The position numbers were made by a program, and so were the translations under genes. A stretch of 64,000 nucleotides of DNA from contig NZ_JBBOYD010000001.1 of assembly GCF_038007965.1 (NCBI RefSeq), positions 4,070,501 through 4,134,500 on the forward strand, written 5' to 3'. The stretch is from Niallia sp. FSL W8-0635 (GTDB lineage Bacteria; Bacillota; Bacilli; Bacillales; Cytobacillaceae). Positions 17,533 through 26,430 of the stretch are shown here, in pieces; within the stretch, counting starts at the first letter, position 1; the number at the start of each line of letters is the position of its first letter. The notes beneath the pieces were generated by a model. The model made no database searches and was not told the DNA's origin. It saw only the letters and a list, made by a program, of their open reading frames with translations.

Positions 17533-18777
17533 ATGCCATCTTCACAATCTGTATCAGCAGATTCAACAAAAAACAATTTAAATACGATAACGGAAGGTAG
17601 CTTGTTAAAACAGCCTAAAGCAGTATGGGCTGTATTTTTTGCTGGGATTATCGCCTTTATGGGTCTTGGTCTCGTGGATCCAATCCTTCCTGCTATTGCA
17701 GAGAAGCTGGATGCCTCACAAAGCCAAGTAACACTGCTCTTCACTAGCTATAATGCGGTTATGGCCGTGGCGATGCTTATTACTGGGATGATTTCATCAA
17801 GACTTGGAATTAAGTGGACACTTATTTTAGGTATTGTAATCATTGCTATTTTCTCTTGCTTAGGTGGACTATCAAACGGAATTTGGACGCTTGTCGGACT
17901 TCGCGGAGGATGGGGTCTTGGTAATGCTTTATTTGTAGCAACTGCGCTCGCAGCGATTGTGTCTCTTTCAAACAGCGGTACGGCAAAAGCAATTATTCTT
18001 TATGAAGCAGCGATAGGACTTGGAATCTCTGTTGGCCCTCTTCTTGGCGGCTGGTTAGGAGCTATGTCCTGGAGAGGTCCTTTCCTAGGGGTTGCCGCTT
18101 TAATGGTCATTGCCTTTTTCGGTATATTAATTTTAATGCCAAAAGCTACTTCACCGAATAACACGGTTAAGCCAAAAACATCTTTAGCAGACCCGTTTAG
18201 AGCATTAAAGCATCGTTCCTTGCTTATTTTCGGGATCGCTGCTGCATTATATAATTTTGGGTTCTTTACATTGTTAGCCTATGCACCATTTGTTATGGGC
18301 TTGGATGAACATGGGTTAGGCTTTGTATTCCTAGGCTGGGGAATTTTATTAGCTGTGACTTCTGTCTTTATGGCACCGAAATTACAGGCTCGCTTCGGAA
18401 CAGTGAAATCTATGTGTGCGATGTTAACATTGTTTGCCGTAGTGTTAGTTGCTATGGGAATCTGGACATCAACACAATGGGTCATCATTGCAGCTGTTAT
18501 TGTAGCCGGTGCTTTATTAGGCAACAATAACACACTTATTACTACTGCCGTGATGAACGCCGCTCCTGTTGAACGCTCCACCGCTTCAGCAGCATACAGC
18601 TTCCTACGCTTTATAGGAGGTGCCATCGCTCCATTTACAGCCGGAAAATTAGCGGAAATATTTAACCCATCTGTACCATTCCTTGTTGGAGCTGGCTTTG
18701 TATTAGTTTCCGTGTTCTTTATCTGGTTTAATAGCAAACATGTAAGCCATGTAGATGAAATCGGTGCTGGGCATTAA
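17533..18777 (+). CDS. MFS drug-efflux-type transporter (DHA1 family)
   Basis: Twelve-helix major facilitator, 414 residues. Helix 1 begins AVWAVFFAGIIAFMGLGLVDPILPAIAEKLDAS, the typical start of Bacillus YfkF/Bmr-like multidrug exporters. The loop 2-3 motif appears as GMISSRLGIKW and helix 5 as EAAIGLGISVGPLLGGWLG (antiporter motif C). It has a clear GGGGAG ribosome site. It is the second gene of the MarR-flanked operon, so it is likely induced by a toxic small molecule. The substrate cannot be told. Confidence 0.88.
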   Translation: MPSSQSVSADSTKNNLNTITEGSLLKQPKAVWAVFFAGIIAFMGLGLVDPILPAIAEKLDASQSQVTLLFTSYNAVMAVAMLITGMISSRLGIKWTLILGIVIIAIFSCLGGLSNGIWTLVGLRGGWGLGNALFVATALAAIVSLSNSGTAKAIILYEAAIGLGISVGPLLGGWLGAMSWRGPFLGVAALMVIAFFGILILMPKATSPNNTVKPKTSLADPFRALKHRSLLIFGIAAALYNFGFFTLLAYAPFVMGLDEHGLGFVFLGWGILLAVTSVFMAPKLQARFGTVKSMCAMLTLFAVVLVAMGIWTSTQWVIIAAVIVAGALLGNNNTLITTAVMNAAPVERSTASAAYSFLRFIGGAIAPFTAGKLAEIFNPSVPFLVGAGFVLVSVFFIWFNSKHVSHVDEIGAGH

Positions 18778-18826
18778 AAACGAGAATTAGTTAACCATCA
18801 TTTATGCTACTCTCAAATAAATTTAC

Positions 18827-18867
18827 AAAAAATCCCCATCTACACATTCTAGATGGGGATTTTTTTG
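18827..18867 (+). terminator. Intrinsic terminator after the MFS exporter
   Basis: AAAAAATCCCCATCT and AGATGGGGATTTTTTT form an 11-15 bp stem with loop ACACATTCT and a long T-run. It could also terminate the convergent transcript from the minus strand. Confidence 0.92.
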
Positions 18868-18916
18868 CACGCTTATACTGACCTCTGTCCTTGTGAGAAA
18901 TACAAAATGATAGTAT

Positions 18917-18942
18917 TTGTCTTTTTGTGGTGCCTGGCACCA
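18917..18942. repeat. TGTC-GGTGCCTGGCACC repeat
   Basis: TGTCTTTTTGTGGTGCC followed by TGGCACCA (from 18918), with a perfect 13-base palindrome. It sits 11 bases beyond the stop of the minus-strand permease gene and matches the copies beside the RAYT gene. Confidence 0.88.
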
Positions 18943-18952
18943 ACCAAATATC

Positions 18953-19771
18953 TTACTTCAACCCAGTCAACGTAATCCCCTTAATAATATGCCGCTGGAA
19001 GATTAGAAATACGATGATAAGTGGGACGACTGCGATGGTTGCCCCGGCCATGACGATTTCCCAGTAGGTTTGGTTTTCGCCGGAGAAGAAGGCAAGTCCG
19101 ACGGGGAGTGTACGCATTTCTTCGGTTTCGATGACGATAAGTGGCCATAGGTACGCATTCCAATTTCCTAGGAATGTGAAAATACACAGCGCCGATAAGG
19201 CTGGATAAACCTGCGGAATGGCGATTTGAAAGAAAATCTTGAATTCATTTAATCCGTCTATTCTTGCTGCATCAAGTAGGTCATCTGGGATAGATTCCAT
19301 AAACTGTTTCATGAGGAATATCCCAAATGCTGATATGACGCCTGGAAACATGATTCCCCAGTAGGTGTCAACCCAGCCTAAATCGGTAGACATGATATAC
19401 CAAGGAATAATAAGCATTTCAGTAGGAATCATGAGAGAGCTCAAGATAAATAGGAAGATAATACTTTTCCCAACAAAAGAAAATTTAGCAATGACATACC
19501 CAACAATGGTATCAAATAAAGCAACACTTAATGTAGTAATAATTGCAACGATAAAGCTATTCAAAAACCACTTACTAAATAACGTATCCACCATGATTTT
19601 CCGGTAATTATCTAAGGTAGGATGATCAGCGAGTAGTTTCAGTCCATACACTTCCGATGGCGGTTTAAACGACGTCGACACCATCCAAACAAATGGAAAT
19701 AGCATAAAAATCGCACCCACAATCAACAGAATATAGACAATCGATTTTTTAAAATACCTTCTTTTTTTCAA
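18953..19771 (-). CDS. Carbohydrate ABC transporter permease (MalG type)
   Basis: Inner-membrane permease of a CUT1-type sugar importer, 272 residues with six predicted helices. The conserved cytoplasmic coupling loop reads DAARIDGLNEFKIFFQIAIPQVYPAL (~165-190), the EAA motif of this family. It starts at TTG after GGGGGTG. It lies 21 bases after the partner permease as the last gene of a six-gene minus-strand operon. No ATPase gene is in the operon; in Bacillus such importers commonly share the MsmX ATPase (inference). Confidence 0.92.
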   Translation of the reverse strand: MKKRRYFKKSIVYILLIVGAIFMLFPFVWMVSTSFKPPSEVYGLKLLADHPTLDNYRKIMVDTLFSKWFLNSFIVAIITTLSVALFDTIVGYVIAKFSFVGKSIIFLFILSSLMIPTEMLIIPWYIMSTDLGWVDTYWGIMFPGVISAFGIFLMKQFMESIPDDLLDAARIDGLNEFKIFFQIAIPQVYPALSALCIFTFLGNWNAYLWPLIVIETEEMRTLPVGLAFFSGENQTYWEIVMAGATIAVVPLIIVFLIFQRHIIKGITLTGLK

Positions 19772-19792
19772 GTCTTCACCCCCATAAAAAAA

Positions 19793-20710
19793 CTAGTATT
19801 CAAATTTCTTCGTTAATACCTTCATTTGAATGATTGTTATAATTAAAATAATGATAAATAATAGAACCGTTGCTGCGGAAGCTAGACCCATATCAAAATG
19901 TTGAAACGCTAATTGATAAATATATAACACAACAGATATAGTGGAATTTAATGGCCCACCTTGTGTCATATTCTGGACTTGTGTAAAGGTTTGTAAGAAG
20001 CTAATACTGCCAATCACGGCGGAAAACACGATTGTTGGATTTAATAAAGGTAAGGTAATATGAATAAATTTATTCCAGCTATTCGCCCCATCAATTTCCG
20101 CTGCTTCATAGAACATTTTCGGGATATTCTCAAGGCCAGCTAAGAAAATAATCATTTGGAAGCCTAAGCCTTGCCATATCATCGTTAAGATAATAATATA
20201 AATTGCTTGATCTGGTGATTTTAGAAAAAGCTGTGCTTCGAATCCCAATTTCATCAGGATATCATTCACAATCCCGTTATTCATCAGGATCCATTTGAAA
20301 ACCCAGCTTACCGCAACAATACTTGTCACATATGGAATAAAATAAATAGCTCTAAAAACCCCAACAAATTTATTAATCCTTTGCAGGAGTAAAGCAACAC
20401 CTAATCCGCACAGCAGCTGCCCAATTACACCGAAAACAACATAAATAAACGTATTTACTAGTGATTTCCGAAAAACTTCATCCTTAAAAAGCGTTACATA
20501 ATTATCCATCCCAACAAATGGTTTATCCTCCGAAAGAATATCCCATTCCCGAAATCCTATATTAAAGGTATAAAGTGTTGGTAAGAATCGAATCGAAATA
20601 AAAAAGAGAAGAGGAATAAGCAAGCACGTATACACAAATATGTATTTTTGCTGTTTCAACGTGAATCGAGCAGTCTTTTTTTTGACAATAGAATGGTTCT
20701 TACTAGCCAT
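19793..20710 (-). CDS. Carbohydrate ABC transporter permease (MalF type)
   Basis: 305-residue membrane partner of the following permease. It has an N-terminal cytoplasmic lysine-rich tail, then six helices. EAA-type coupling loop: EAAEIDGANSWNKFIHITLPLLNPT (~205-230). The ribosome site AAAGGAGGGGG is strong. A hairpin separates it from the upstream binding-protein gene. The sugar is unknown. Confidence 0.92.
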   Translation of the reverse strand: MASKNHSIVKKKTARFTLKQQKYIFVYTCLLIPLLFFISIRFLPTLYTFNIGFREWDILSEDKPFVGMDNYVTLFKDEVFRKSLVNTFIYVVFGVIGQLLCGLGVALLLQRINKFVGVFRAIYFIPYVTSIVAVSWVFKWILMNNGIVNDILMKLGFEAQLFLKSPDQAIYIIILTMIWQGLGFQMIIFLAGLENIPKMFYEAAEIDGANSWNKFIHITLPLLNPTIVFSAVIGSISFLQTFTQVQNMTQGGPLNSTISVVLYIYQLAFQHFDMGLASAATVLLFIIILIITIIQMKVLTKKFEY

Positions 20711-20729
20711 GAAGCCCCCTCCTTTCTGA

Positions 20730-20760
20730 ATAAAGAAAGACGAAAATCGCCTTTCTTTAT
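20730..20760 (-). other. Intercistronic hairpin between binding-protein and permease genes
   Basis: ATAAAGAAAG and CTTTCTTTAT form a perfect 10-bp stem around ACGAAAATCGC, with no U-tract, 10 bases after the binding-protein stop. Hairpins at this position in ABC operons often stabilise the upstream mRNA so that binding protein is made in excess over permease. Confidence 0.55.
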
Positions 20761-20770
20761 CCCTTCAAAT

Positions 20771-22054
20771 TTACTTTTTACTCCAATAATCATCGTAGAG
20801 CTTCTGTGATTTCTCCGCGAATTCCTCATAAGCATTCTCAATAGAAACCCCATTTAGCAATACTTCATTCACCGCATCAATAACATACTGCCTTTGTGCC
20901 GTTTCATCGACATAGAATTGGGCATTTGCATAAGAAAGCTGTTCAATAAATGGACCATATAATGGATCATTTACGTATTTATCCTGTGTTGCCACTGCTT
21001 CTTTTGCTGGTAATTCCCCAACTTCATCAATCCAGCGTTCCATTACTTCCTCGCTTGTTAAAAACGCTAGGAATTTTTTCGATGCTTCTAATTTTTCTCC
21101 TTCCACTTTTGCGGTAATCCCATTTGCCCAGAACGAAGATTGCGTTGCTTTTTCTTTATAGGATGGCAGTGGCGCAACTCCATAGTTTAAGTCTGGAGCA
21201 TCTGTCGCCAAAGTTCCTAAACGGAAGGAGCCATCAATATTCATCGCTGCATTGCCTGTTTTAAAAGCTGTTACATCATCTGTATAAAAACCACTTTCCC
21301 CAACCTTATGCTTGGATCCAATTTCCACTAGGTACGTAAAGGCCTCTAATCCAGCAGGGGTATCATCCCAAAGAATTTGCTTTCGATCCTCACTTAACCC
21401 TTGGCCGCCAGCCTGATAAACTAAGGCATCATAAAACCAGTTATTCAACTGGGCACCAATTTCATATGCCATTCCTTCTGTTACTAATTTTCCATTTTCT
21501 CTGACTGTCAGCTTTTTCGCATAATCTACTAATTCATCCCATGTCTCTGGTGGACTATTCGGATCTAATCCTGCTTTTTCAAAAAGATCTTTGTTATAAA
21601 AAAGTGCTAGCGTACGAACAGCGGTTGGAATTGCCCAATATTTATCATCCAATTTCGCTGCATTTACTAATGAGAAGTATTCACTTTCGATTTGTTCTAC
21701 TGGGAATGTATCTTCCGGAAGTGGCTGTAAATAGCCAGAATCAATATATTTAGGAAGCCAGCCATAGTATAAATTAATAACATCTGGTCCTCTTCCAGCC
21801 GGTACTAATGTAGCAACCTTCTCATTGTATTGCTCATAAGGGAAAGTTGTTTGCTTTACTTTAATGCCTGGATTAGCCTCTTCAAATTCTTTAATTAGCT
21901 CATCCATTAAATCAACCTTTGCTTTATAAGCATACTGCCAATATTCAATCGTTACCGTATCACTGTCTTCTCCCCCTGATTCTTTCCCTTTTGAGCAGCC
22001 AACTACTACCATTAACACCATGAGAAAAAGAAATACCCCTAATAACTTTTTCAA
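20771..22054 (-). CDS. Sugar-type ABC transporter substrate-binding lipoprotein
   Basis: 427 residues with a lipoprotein signal (MKKLLGVFLFLMVLMVVVGC, lipobox VVGC with Cys20), then a family 1 extracellular solute-binding fold: IEYWQYAYKAKVDLMDELIKEF (~37-58), family signature FKTGNAAMNIDGSFRLG (~250-267). It is anchored outside the membrane and delivers the ligand to the two permeases downstream. It is preceded by lyase, amidohydrolase and ROK genes, so the ligand is probably a modified sugar or sugar-like amide rather than a common hexose (inference). Confidence 0.92.
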   Translation of the reverse strand: MKKLLGVFLFLMVLMVVVGCSKGKESGGEDSDTVTIEYWQYAYKAKVDLMDELIKEFEEANPGIKVKQTTFPYEQYNEKVATLVPAGRGPDVINLYYGWLPKYIDSGYLQPLPEDTFPVEQIESEYFSLVNAAKLDDKYWAIPTAVRTLALFYNKDLFEKAGLDPNSPPETWDELVDYAKKLTVRENGKLVTEGMAYEIGAQLNNWFYDALVYQAGGQGLSEDRKQILWDDTPAGLEAFTYLVEIGSKHKVGESGFYTDDVTAFKTGNAAMNIDGSFRLGTLATDAPDLNYGVAPLPSYKEKATQSSFWANGITAKVEGEKLEASKKFLAFLTSEEVMERWIDEVGELPAKEAVATQDKYVNDPLYGPFIEQLSYANAQFYVDETAQRQYVIDAVNEVLLNGVSIENAYEEFAEKSQKLYDDYWSKK

Positions 22055-22069
22055 TAGAACCCCTCCAAG

Positions 22070-23551
22070 TTAATTATTATTGCTCAGCATATTGTAGCTA
22101 TTATGGCGCAGTAACAGCTTATAAGAAGTAAATTTCTGTCTATATGTCTCTACTTCTTTTGAAAATGAAGCTAGACTTTGAGTGGACCGTATCCGCTGTC
22201 TCTCTGTTTCTTTCGGATTAGGCCCCCCAAGAACGGAACGAACCATGACAAATTGATAAGGATCAATCGCATTTTTATAGTGCTCCTCTGATAAAATCAA
22301 TTGGTTTCCCAAGATTTCATTGGCAATTTCGTTAACCAATGCTGCAGAGCCATCCTTAATTTTTTTCCCAGCATCCGCTAATCGCCGGACTAACACTCTT
22401 ACAATCGAGTGGGAATCGCGGAAGGATAAATGATACTCTCTTACCAATACATCTGCTAATTCCGTAACGGTGGAAAATCCCTCCCTGCAACGAGTAAGGA
22501 GCTTATCTACATTCACCTCGATATGTTGAAGTATTTCTGTCAGTAGTTCGATAATTTGATAGGAATGGGAAAAACCATTGATAAGAATAGGCTGAATATC
22601 ATCCCCTATATCGACAATGTCTCCAAATGGCGCGTTATGTGGCATCATAAAAGCTGTGTTTACTTCTCCAATTGTTCTACTTATTAGGGATTTCGTATGT
22701 TCTAAAGATGATGGGTTTCTTTTTTGAGGCATAATGCTTGATGTTTGCACTAAGCTTTCATCTAGCCTGATTGCGTCCACTTCATTTGTCGCAAAAAACA
22801 TGAGATCATGGGTAAATCGAGACAAGGTGCTTAAAGTAATTTTGATGACACTAGCTATTTCAAGCATATAATCTGCAGCACTAATAGAATCATAGGAATT
22901 ATCCATCGGCTTTTCAAAGGCCAATTGTGTCGCCATAAACTGTCGATCGATCGGAAATCCAGAAGTCCCTAAAGCAGCAGCTCCCATCGGTGACTCATTG
23001 ATTCTTTTTAAAAGGGAAATGCCTCGCTCCAAATCTCTCTCTAAACTACAATCAACAGCTAAGAGATAATGGGCAAAAGTAGTTGGCTGTGCTTGCTGAT
23101 TATGGGTGTATGCCGGCATAATCGTTAGTTCATGCTCTTTTGCCAGACACAGCAATACCTTTTTTAATTCGATAAGCAGGGTGAGAAAATGCAAAAGCTT
23201 TTCACGGGATACCATTCTGTACATCGTCGCATCCATATCATTTCTACTAAAGGCAATATGCATATTCCCGACAAGCTCTTCGCCAATTTCCTTTTTCAAA
23301 TCCTCTTCTATCATGAAAAATAAATCTTCAAAAACAGGATCATACTTCTTCCCATAGCCATTTGCTAATATTGCCTGGTTTGCTTTAATAATTTTTTCGG
23401 TGTCTGCTATTTTTAAAATTTTTTGGCGGGCTAACATAGTAGCGTGGGCGATGTTAATTTCTAATAAATAAGGAAGGAAATGTTCTTTGGTAAAATTATA
23501 GGTGGGTTCTAAAATATGGTTTACATAAATAGGTGATCTACTATCTGGCAT
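22070..23551 (-). CDS. Argininosuccinate-lyase-family enzyme, probably catabolic
   Basis: 493 residues of the fumarase/aspartase/argininosuccinate lyase superfamily. The signature loop SSIMPQKRNPSSLEH (~275) carries the catalytic-serine region; GNMHIAFSRNDMDAT (~95) matches the substrate-binding H-x-x-x-S-R-N-D segment and AYTHNQQAQPTTFAHY (~140-155) the TH-Q-x-A-x-P-x-x-x-xH segment, both typical of argininosuccinate lyase. No argG, argF or other arginine gene is nearby. It overlaps an amidohydrolase gene by 11 bases and precedes a sugar importer, so it may break a C-N bond in an imported compound. The exact substrate is unknown. Confidence 0.82.
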   Translation of the reverse strand: MPDSRSPIYVNHILEPTYNFTKEHFLPYLLEINIAHATMLARQKILKIADTEKIIKANQAILANGYGKKYDPVFEDLFFMIEEDLKKEIGEELVGNMHIAFSRNDMDATMYRMVSREKLLHFLTLLIELKKVLLCLAKEHELTIMPAYTHNQQAQPTTFAHYLLAVDCSLERDLERGISLLKRINESPMGAAALGTSGFPIDRQFMATQLAFEKPMDNSYDSISAADYMLEIASVIKITLSTLSRFTHDLMFFATNEVDAIRLDESLVQTSSIMPQKRNPSSLEHTKSLISRTIGEVNTAFMMPHNAPFGDIVDIGDDIQPILINGFSHSYQIIELLTEILQHIEVNVDKLLTRCREGFSTVTELADVLVREYHLSFRDSHSIVRVLVRRLADAGKKIKDGSAALVNEIANEILGNQLILSEEHYKNAIDPYQFVMVRSVLGGPNPKETERQRIRSTQSLASFSKEVETYRQKFTSYKLLLRHNSYNMLSNNN

Positions 23552-24485
23552 TAAGTGGCTTCACTCCCATCTCCAAATTGAGTAAACGGCGAGCATTGTT
23601 TCCAAAGATATTCTCGATATCATCCTCTCTCATATTAATTTCTCTACAAACTCTAACTTGATCCTGTAAATATCGATAGGAAAAACCTCTCGGAAAGCCA
23701 TTCGAATCTGTCCCGAATATAATCCTTTCCGGTCCAATCAATTCAAATGTTTTTCGAAATAATGTTTCTAAATCTAATGGATAAGGCATCCATCTCACCC
23801 ACTGATTGGAGCCAGATGTATCGATATAAACATTCGGGCAGCTCCAGCATAAATGCAATAGCTCTTTGAAGTAGCCTGCGCCAAAATGAGGAATAATGAT
23901 TGGAAGGTCAGGAAATTCTCTTGCTACTTGAAAAATCGCAAGGGGCGACATATTTTGATGCTCGACAATTCCGCCAGCTCTACCTAACAAACCAAAATGA
24001 ATTAAGACCGGCAGTTGATTGTCTGATAAATATTGCCAAACTGGCATCAGTTCTTTATCATGCAATGGTCTATTAACGAGTGGCCCAAACATTTTATAGC
24101 CTTTCAATCCTAATTGTTCAATCGCTCTTTTCAATTCTGGCAGGGCATCGCTATTTTCGATAGCATGATGGGCAAAGCCAATAAATCGATTCGGATGCTG
24201 GTTAATTTTCGCAGCCAGATCATCATTGTCCTCCGCTGTCAGAAAGTTCATGACCTCCACCCCATATGTATCAAGCTCTGCTAGCCATCGATCCATAAGT
24301 GGGATTGCTTGTTGCTCTTCTGTTTCCTCAGAAGGAGCGGGAAAATCCCAAGTTAATCTCATTCTTTCCGATCTTTCTTCGTTATACGCATCTCCCGTTT
24401 TTGATCTTTTGATAAAACTACTTCCTTTTTTTGCAGGTAAATGCCCATGGATATCCACCACTTTAAACTCATTTGGAAAGAGCAT
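23541..24485 (-). CDS. Amidohydrolase-family TIM-barrel hydrolase (COG2159 type)
   Basis: 314 residues. The N-terminal metal motif is VVDIHGHLP (an H-x-H pair, ~10-18). Later strands give FIGFAHHAI, VLIHFGLLGRAGG, IIPHFGAGYFKEL and IIFGTDSNGFPRG (~260, the catalytic Asp region). This is the pattern of amidohydrolase-2 enzymes (decarboxylases and lactone or amide hydrolases). It is clearly co-transcribed with the lyase and transporter. The reaction is not determinable from sequence. RBS AAGGGAG. Confidence 0.82.
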   Translation of the reverse strand: MLFPNEFKVVDIHGHLPAKKGSSFIKRSKTGDAYNEERSERMRLTWDFPAPSEETEEQQAIPLMDRWLAELDTYGVEVMNFLTAEDNDDLAAKINQHPNRFIGFAHHAIENSDALPELKRAIEQLGLKGYKMFGPLVNRPLHDKELMPVWQYLSDNQLPVLIHFGLLGRAGGIVEHQNMSPLAIFQVAREFPDLPIIIPHFGAGYFKELLHLCWSCPNVYIDTSGSNQWVRWMPYPLDLETLFRKTFELIGPERIIFGTDSNGFPRGFSYRYLQDQVRVCREINMREDDIENIFGNNARRLLNLEMGVKPLNAR

Positions 24486-24511
24486 GTATATCTCCCTTCT
24501 AATCTATTTTT

Positions 24512-25693
24512 TCACCTAGACAATAATGCATCTTTTTTCATACAAAGCACCGTTGCGCCAATCAAGGAAGCTTGCGGCAGCTTTGTTAGCATAACCTCTG
24601 TTCTACTTTGTTCAGGTAGATATTGCTCGATTTTCTCTTGCAGCTTCGGCAAAAACCAATAGCCTGATTTAGAAATCCCTCCACCTAATACAATGCACTC
24701 AGGATTAAGCAATGCAGCAACATTAATTAACGAAACAGCAAGATGGTCCAGCGCCTCGTTAATGATTTCCATCGCCAAAGCTTCTCCTTCGATGGCTTTT
24801 TCAAAGATTTTTTCTGCGCTAAACTTTGTTCCCTGCATCCCTCGTTTATACTGCTTCACGATAGACGGACCACCAACCTGATTTTCAAGAAAACCATAGC
24901 CCTCAAACACCGATTCAAAGCCTTGACTAGCCTGATCTTTATTGGTAATCATATAGCCTATTTCTCCAGCTGCAAATTGACCACCGCGAAATAGCTCTCC
25001 ATTAATTACAATCCCGCAGCCTACTCCTGTACCAATCGTTATTAACACTACATGGGATTTATCTTTGGCAGCACCTTTCCAACACTCTCCTAGCACCGCC
25101 ATATTCACATCATTTTCTATGTGGATTGGAAAAGGAAAATGCTTTGCCATCTTATTTTTCAATGGATAATCGAGCCACTCTAAGCTTGGTGCCTCCATCA
25201 CGATTCCCTGATCCGAATCAGTGATTCCCGGAGCACCAATCGCCATAGCCAACACCTTTGCATGACTAATATTCTTGGCTTCTAACATACTGTTCACTTC
25301 ATCTACAAGTAAATGGATAAAATCTTTCTGCAATCCATCCTGCGTATCAATTTTCCGGTGAAGGATACATGTACCATCCAAATCCATAATCGCAATTTCG
25401 GTAGAGGTGCCCCCAATATCCATACCAATTGTATATTTATATTCTTTATTAAAAAACAATTGGACCGGCTTTCTTCCCCCTCTCCTCGCTGCTACCATGC
25501 TTTCTTTTTCATAAATCCATCCCTCTAGCACCAGCTCATCCACCAATGCAGATATAGTCGGTTTGCTTAGCTTCAATGCTTTTGCCAAGCTCGCTCTTGA
25601 ATAAAGCTCCCCTCCATCCATAATTTCTTGCAACACTTTCCTTTTATTAATCATCTTCAAGTAGTTGGGAGTTCCTGACTGCACTATACTCAT
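24512..25693 (-). CDS. ROK-family transcriptional regulator
   Basis: 393-residue XylR/NagC-type regulator. Winged HTH at ~15-75 (SRASLAKALKLSKPTISALVDEL), then the ROK sugar-kinase-like domain with GMDIGGTSTEIAI (~92) and AIGAPGITDSDQG. The usual ROK E-x-GH and cysteine zinc motif is altered: AAGEIGYMIT has Tyr where His is expected, and no CxCGxxGC follows, so kinase activity is unlikely. I start at 25693, 5 bases after GGAGG. First gene of the operon and probably its repressor, responding to the imported sugar. Confidence 0.88.
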   Translation of the reverse strand: MSIVQSGTPNYLKMINKRKVLQEIMDGGELYSRASLAKALKLSKPTISALVDELVLEGWIYEKESMVAARRGGRKPVQLFFNKEYKYTIGMDIGGTSTEIAIMDLDGTCILHRKIDTQDGLQKDFIHLLVDEVNSMLEAKNISHAKVLAMAIGAPGITDSDQGIVMEAPSLEWLDYPLKNKMAKHFPFPIHIENDVNMAVLGECWKGAAKDKSHVVLITIGTGVGCGIVINGELFRGGQFAAGEIGYMITNKDQASQGFESVFEGYGFLENQVGGPSIVKQYKRGMQGTKFSAEKIFEKAIEGEALAMEIINEALDHLAVSLINVAALLNPECIVLGGGISKSGYWFLPKLQEKIEQYLPEQSRTEVMLTKLPQASLIGATVLCMKKDALLSR

Positions 25694-25722
25694 GCATTCC
25701 TCCATTCACAGTAGTTAGAGTT

Positions 25723-25735
25723 AGTAAACCTTACT
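25723..25735. promoter_or_regulatory. Candidate ROK operator
   Basis: AGTAAACCTTACT is a perfect inverted repeat (AGTAA-ACC-TTACT), 30 bases upstream of the ROK gene start, within a run of TTAGT/TTACTTACT half-repeats. XylR-type ROK proteins bind similar TTAGTTT-like palindromes, so this is the likely autoregulatory site. Confidence 0.5.
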
Positions 25736-25783
25736 TACTTCTTAAATAGTGTATGATTGGGGTATGGGTAATATGTTTGGAAA

Positions 25784-25855
25784 CAGGGGGACGGTTCTTC
25801 TGCTTCCCTTTTCTTAAGAGGGAGGGGCGGGACAAGGGGTCAGACCCCTTGTCCC
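25784..25855. repeat. Short-form GGGACGGTTCT repeat plus perfect GGGACAAGGGGTC palindrome
   Basis: The left part is CAGGGGGACGGTTCTTC then TGCTTCCC. The right part is a perfect 13-bp inverted repeat (GGGACAAGGGGTC 25829-25841, GACCCCTTGTCCC 25843-25855) with a one-base centre. It ends 4 bases before the stop of the minus-strand DUF1398 gene and may serve as its transcript-end hairpin. Confidence 0.85.
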
Positions 25856-25859
25856 AACT

Positions 25860-26243
25860 TCATATTTTAAGCTGTTCTTCTATTTCTTCTCCTCTAGCAC
25901 CAAGGTATATAACCTTTTTTTCTGGTATAAACACACGATAGGTGACAATTCCGGCTTCAGCTATCTCTTGTAAGAAGTCTAAAAAAGGAAGAGAGATATT
26001 AGCGATTGCCTCAATTACCTTATTTCTATTAAAATCATCTGACACTACCAAGTTTACTTGGGAATCTGTTTTAAATGCAGAATATACTCCTTTATAGGTG
26101 GCTTGCCCAGTCGCAACTTCTATTTCGTATTCATTTATCCCTCTTTTGGACAATTCGTTTAAGAATTGAGAGAAATCTATTACACCACTACTTCTTCTGC
26201 TAATAATTTCTTGAAACTCGCTTTCTGTTACTTTGTCATTCAT
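25860..26243 (-). CDS. DUF1398-like protein
   Basis: 127 residues, soluble. The pattern FSQFLNELSKRGINEYEIEVATGQATYKG (~25-53) followed by a long helical region and a C-terminal beta segment (GIVTYRVFIPEKKVIYLGARGEEI) matches the DUF1398 proteins, some of which are labelled phage envelope protein without good evidence. RBS TTGGAGG. Single gene, function unknown. Confidence 0.65.
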   Translation of the reverse strand: MNDKVTESEFQEIISRRSSGVIDFSQFLNELSKRGINEYEIEVATGQATYKGVYSAFKTDSQVNLVVSDDFNRNKVIEAIANISLPFLDFLQEIAEAGIVTYRVFIPEKKVIYLGARGEEIEEQLKI

Positions 26244-26409
26244 ACATACTAACCTCCAATTATGATTTTAGATCCTTCACTTTGCTTCATCATTTTAACC
26301 TTGAATTTACTTCTTATTCTTGTAAAAATAGGATATTATTTATATCAAAACGAAAAAAATCATTAGGTATGAAGGCTGTATGCATACCTAGGAATTCAAA
26401 CACTTCTAA

Positions 26410-26430
26410 GGAAGCACTAGAACCGTCCCT
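26410..26430. repeat. Short-form GGGACGGTTCT repeat at the rocB stop
   Basis: On the minus strand it reads AGGGACGGTTCTAGTGCTTCC. The rocB stop codon TAG uses the first G of GGGACGG, so the repeat directly forms the end of the gene. Confidence 0.8.

Noticed and set aside
22070..23551. Biosynthetic argH
   Set aside because: No argG or other arginine genes nearby, and it overlaps a catabolic-looking amidohydrolase gene in a sugar-transport operon.
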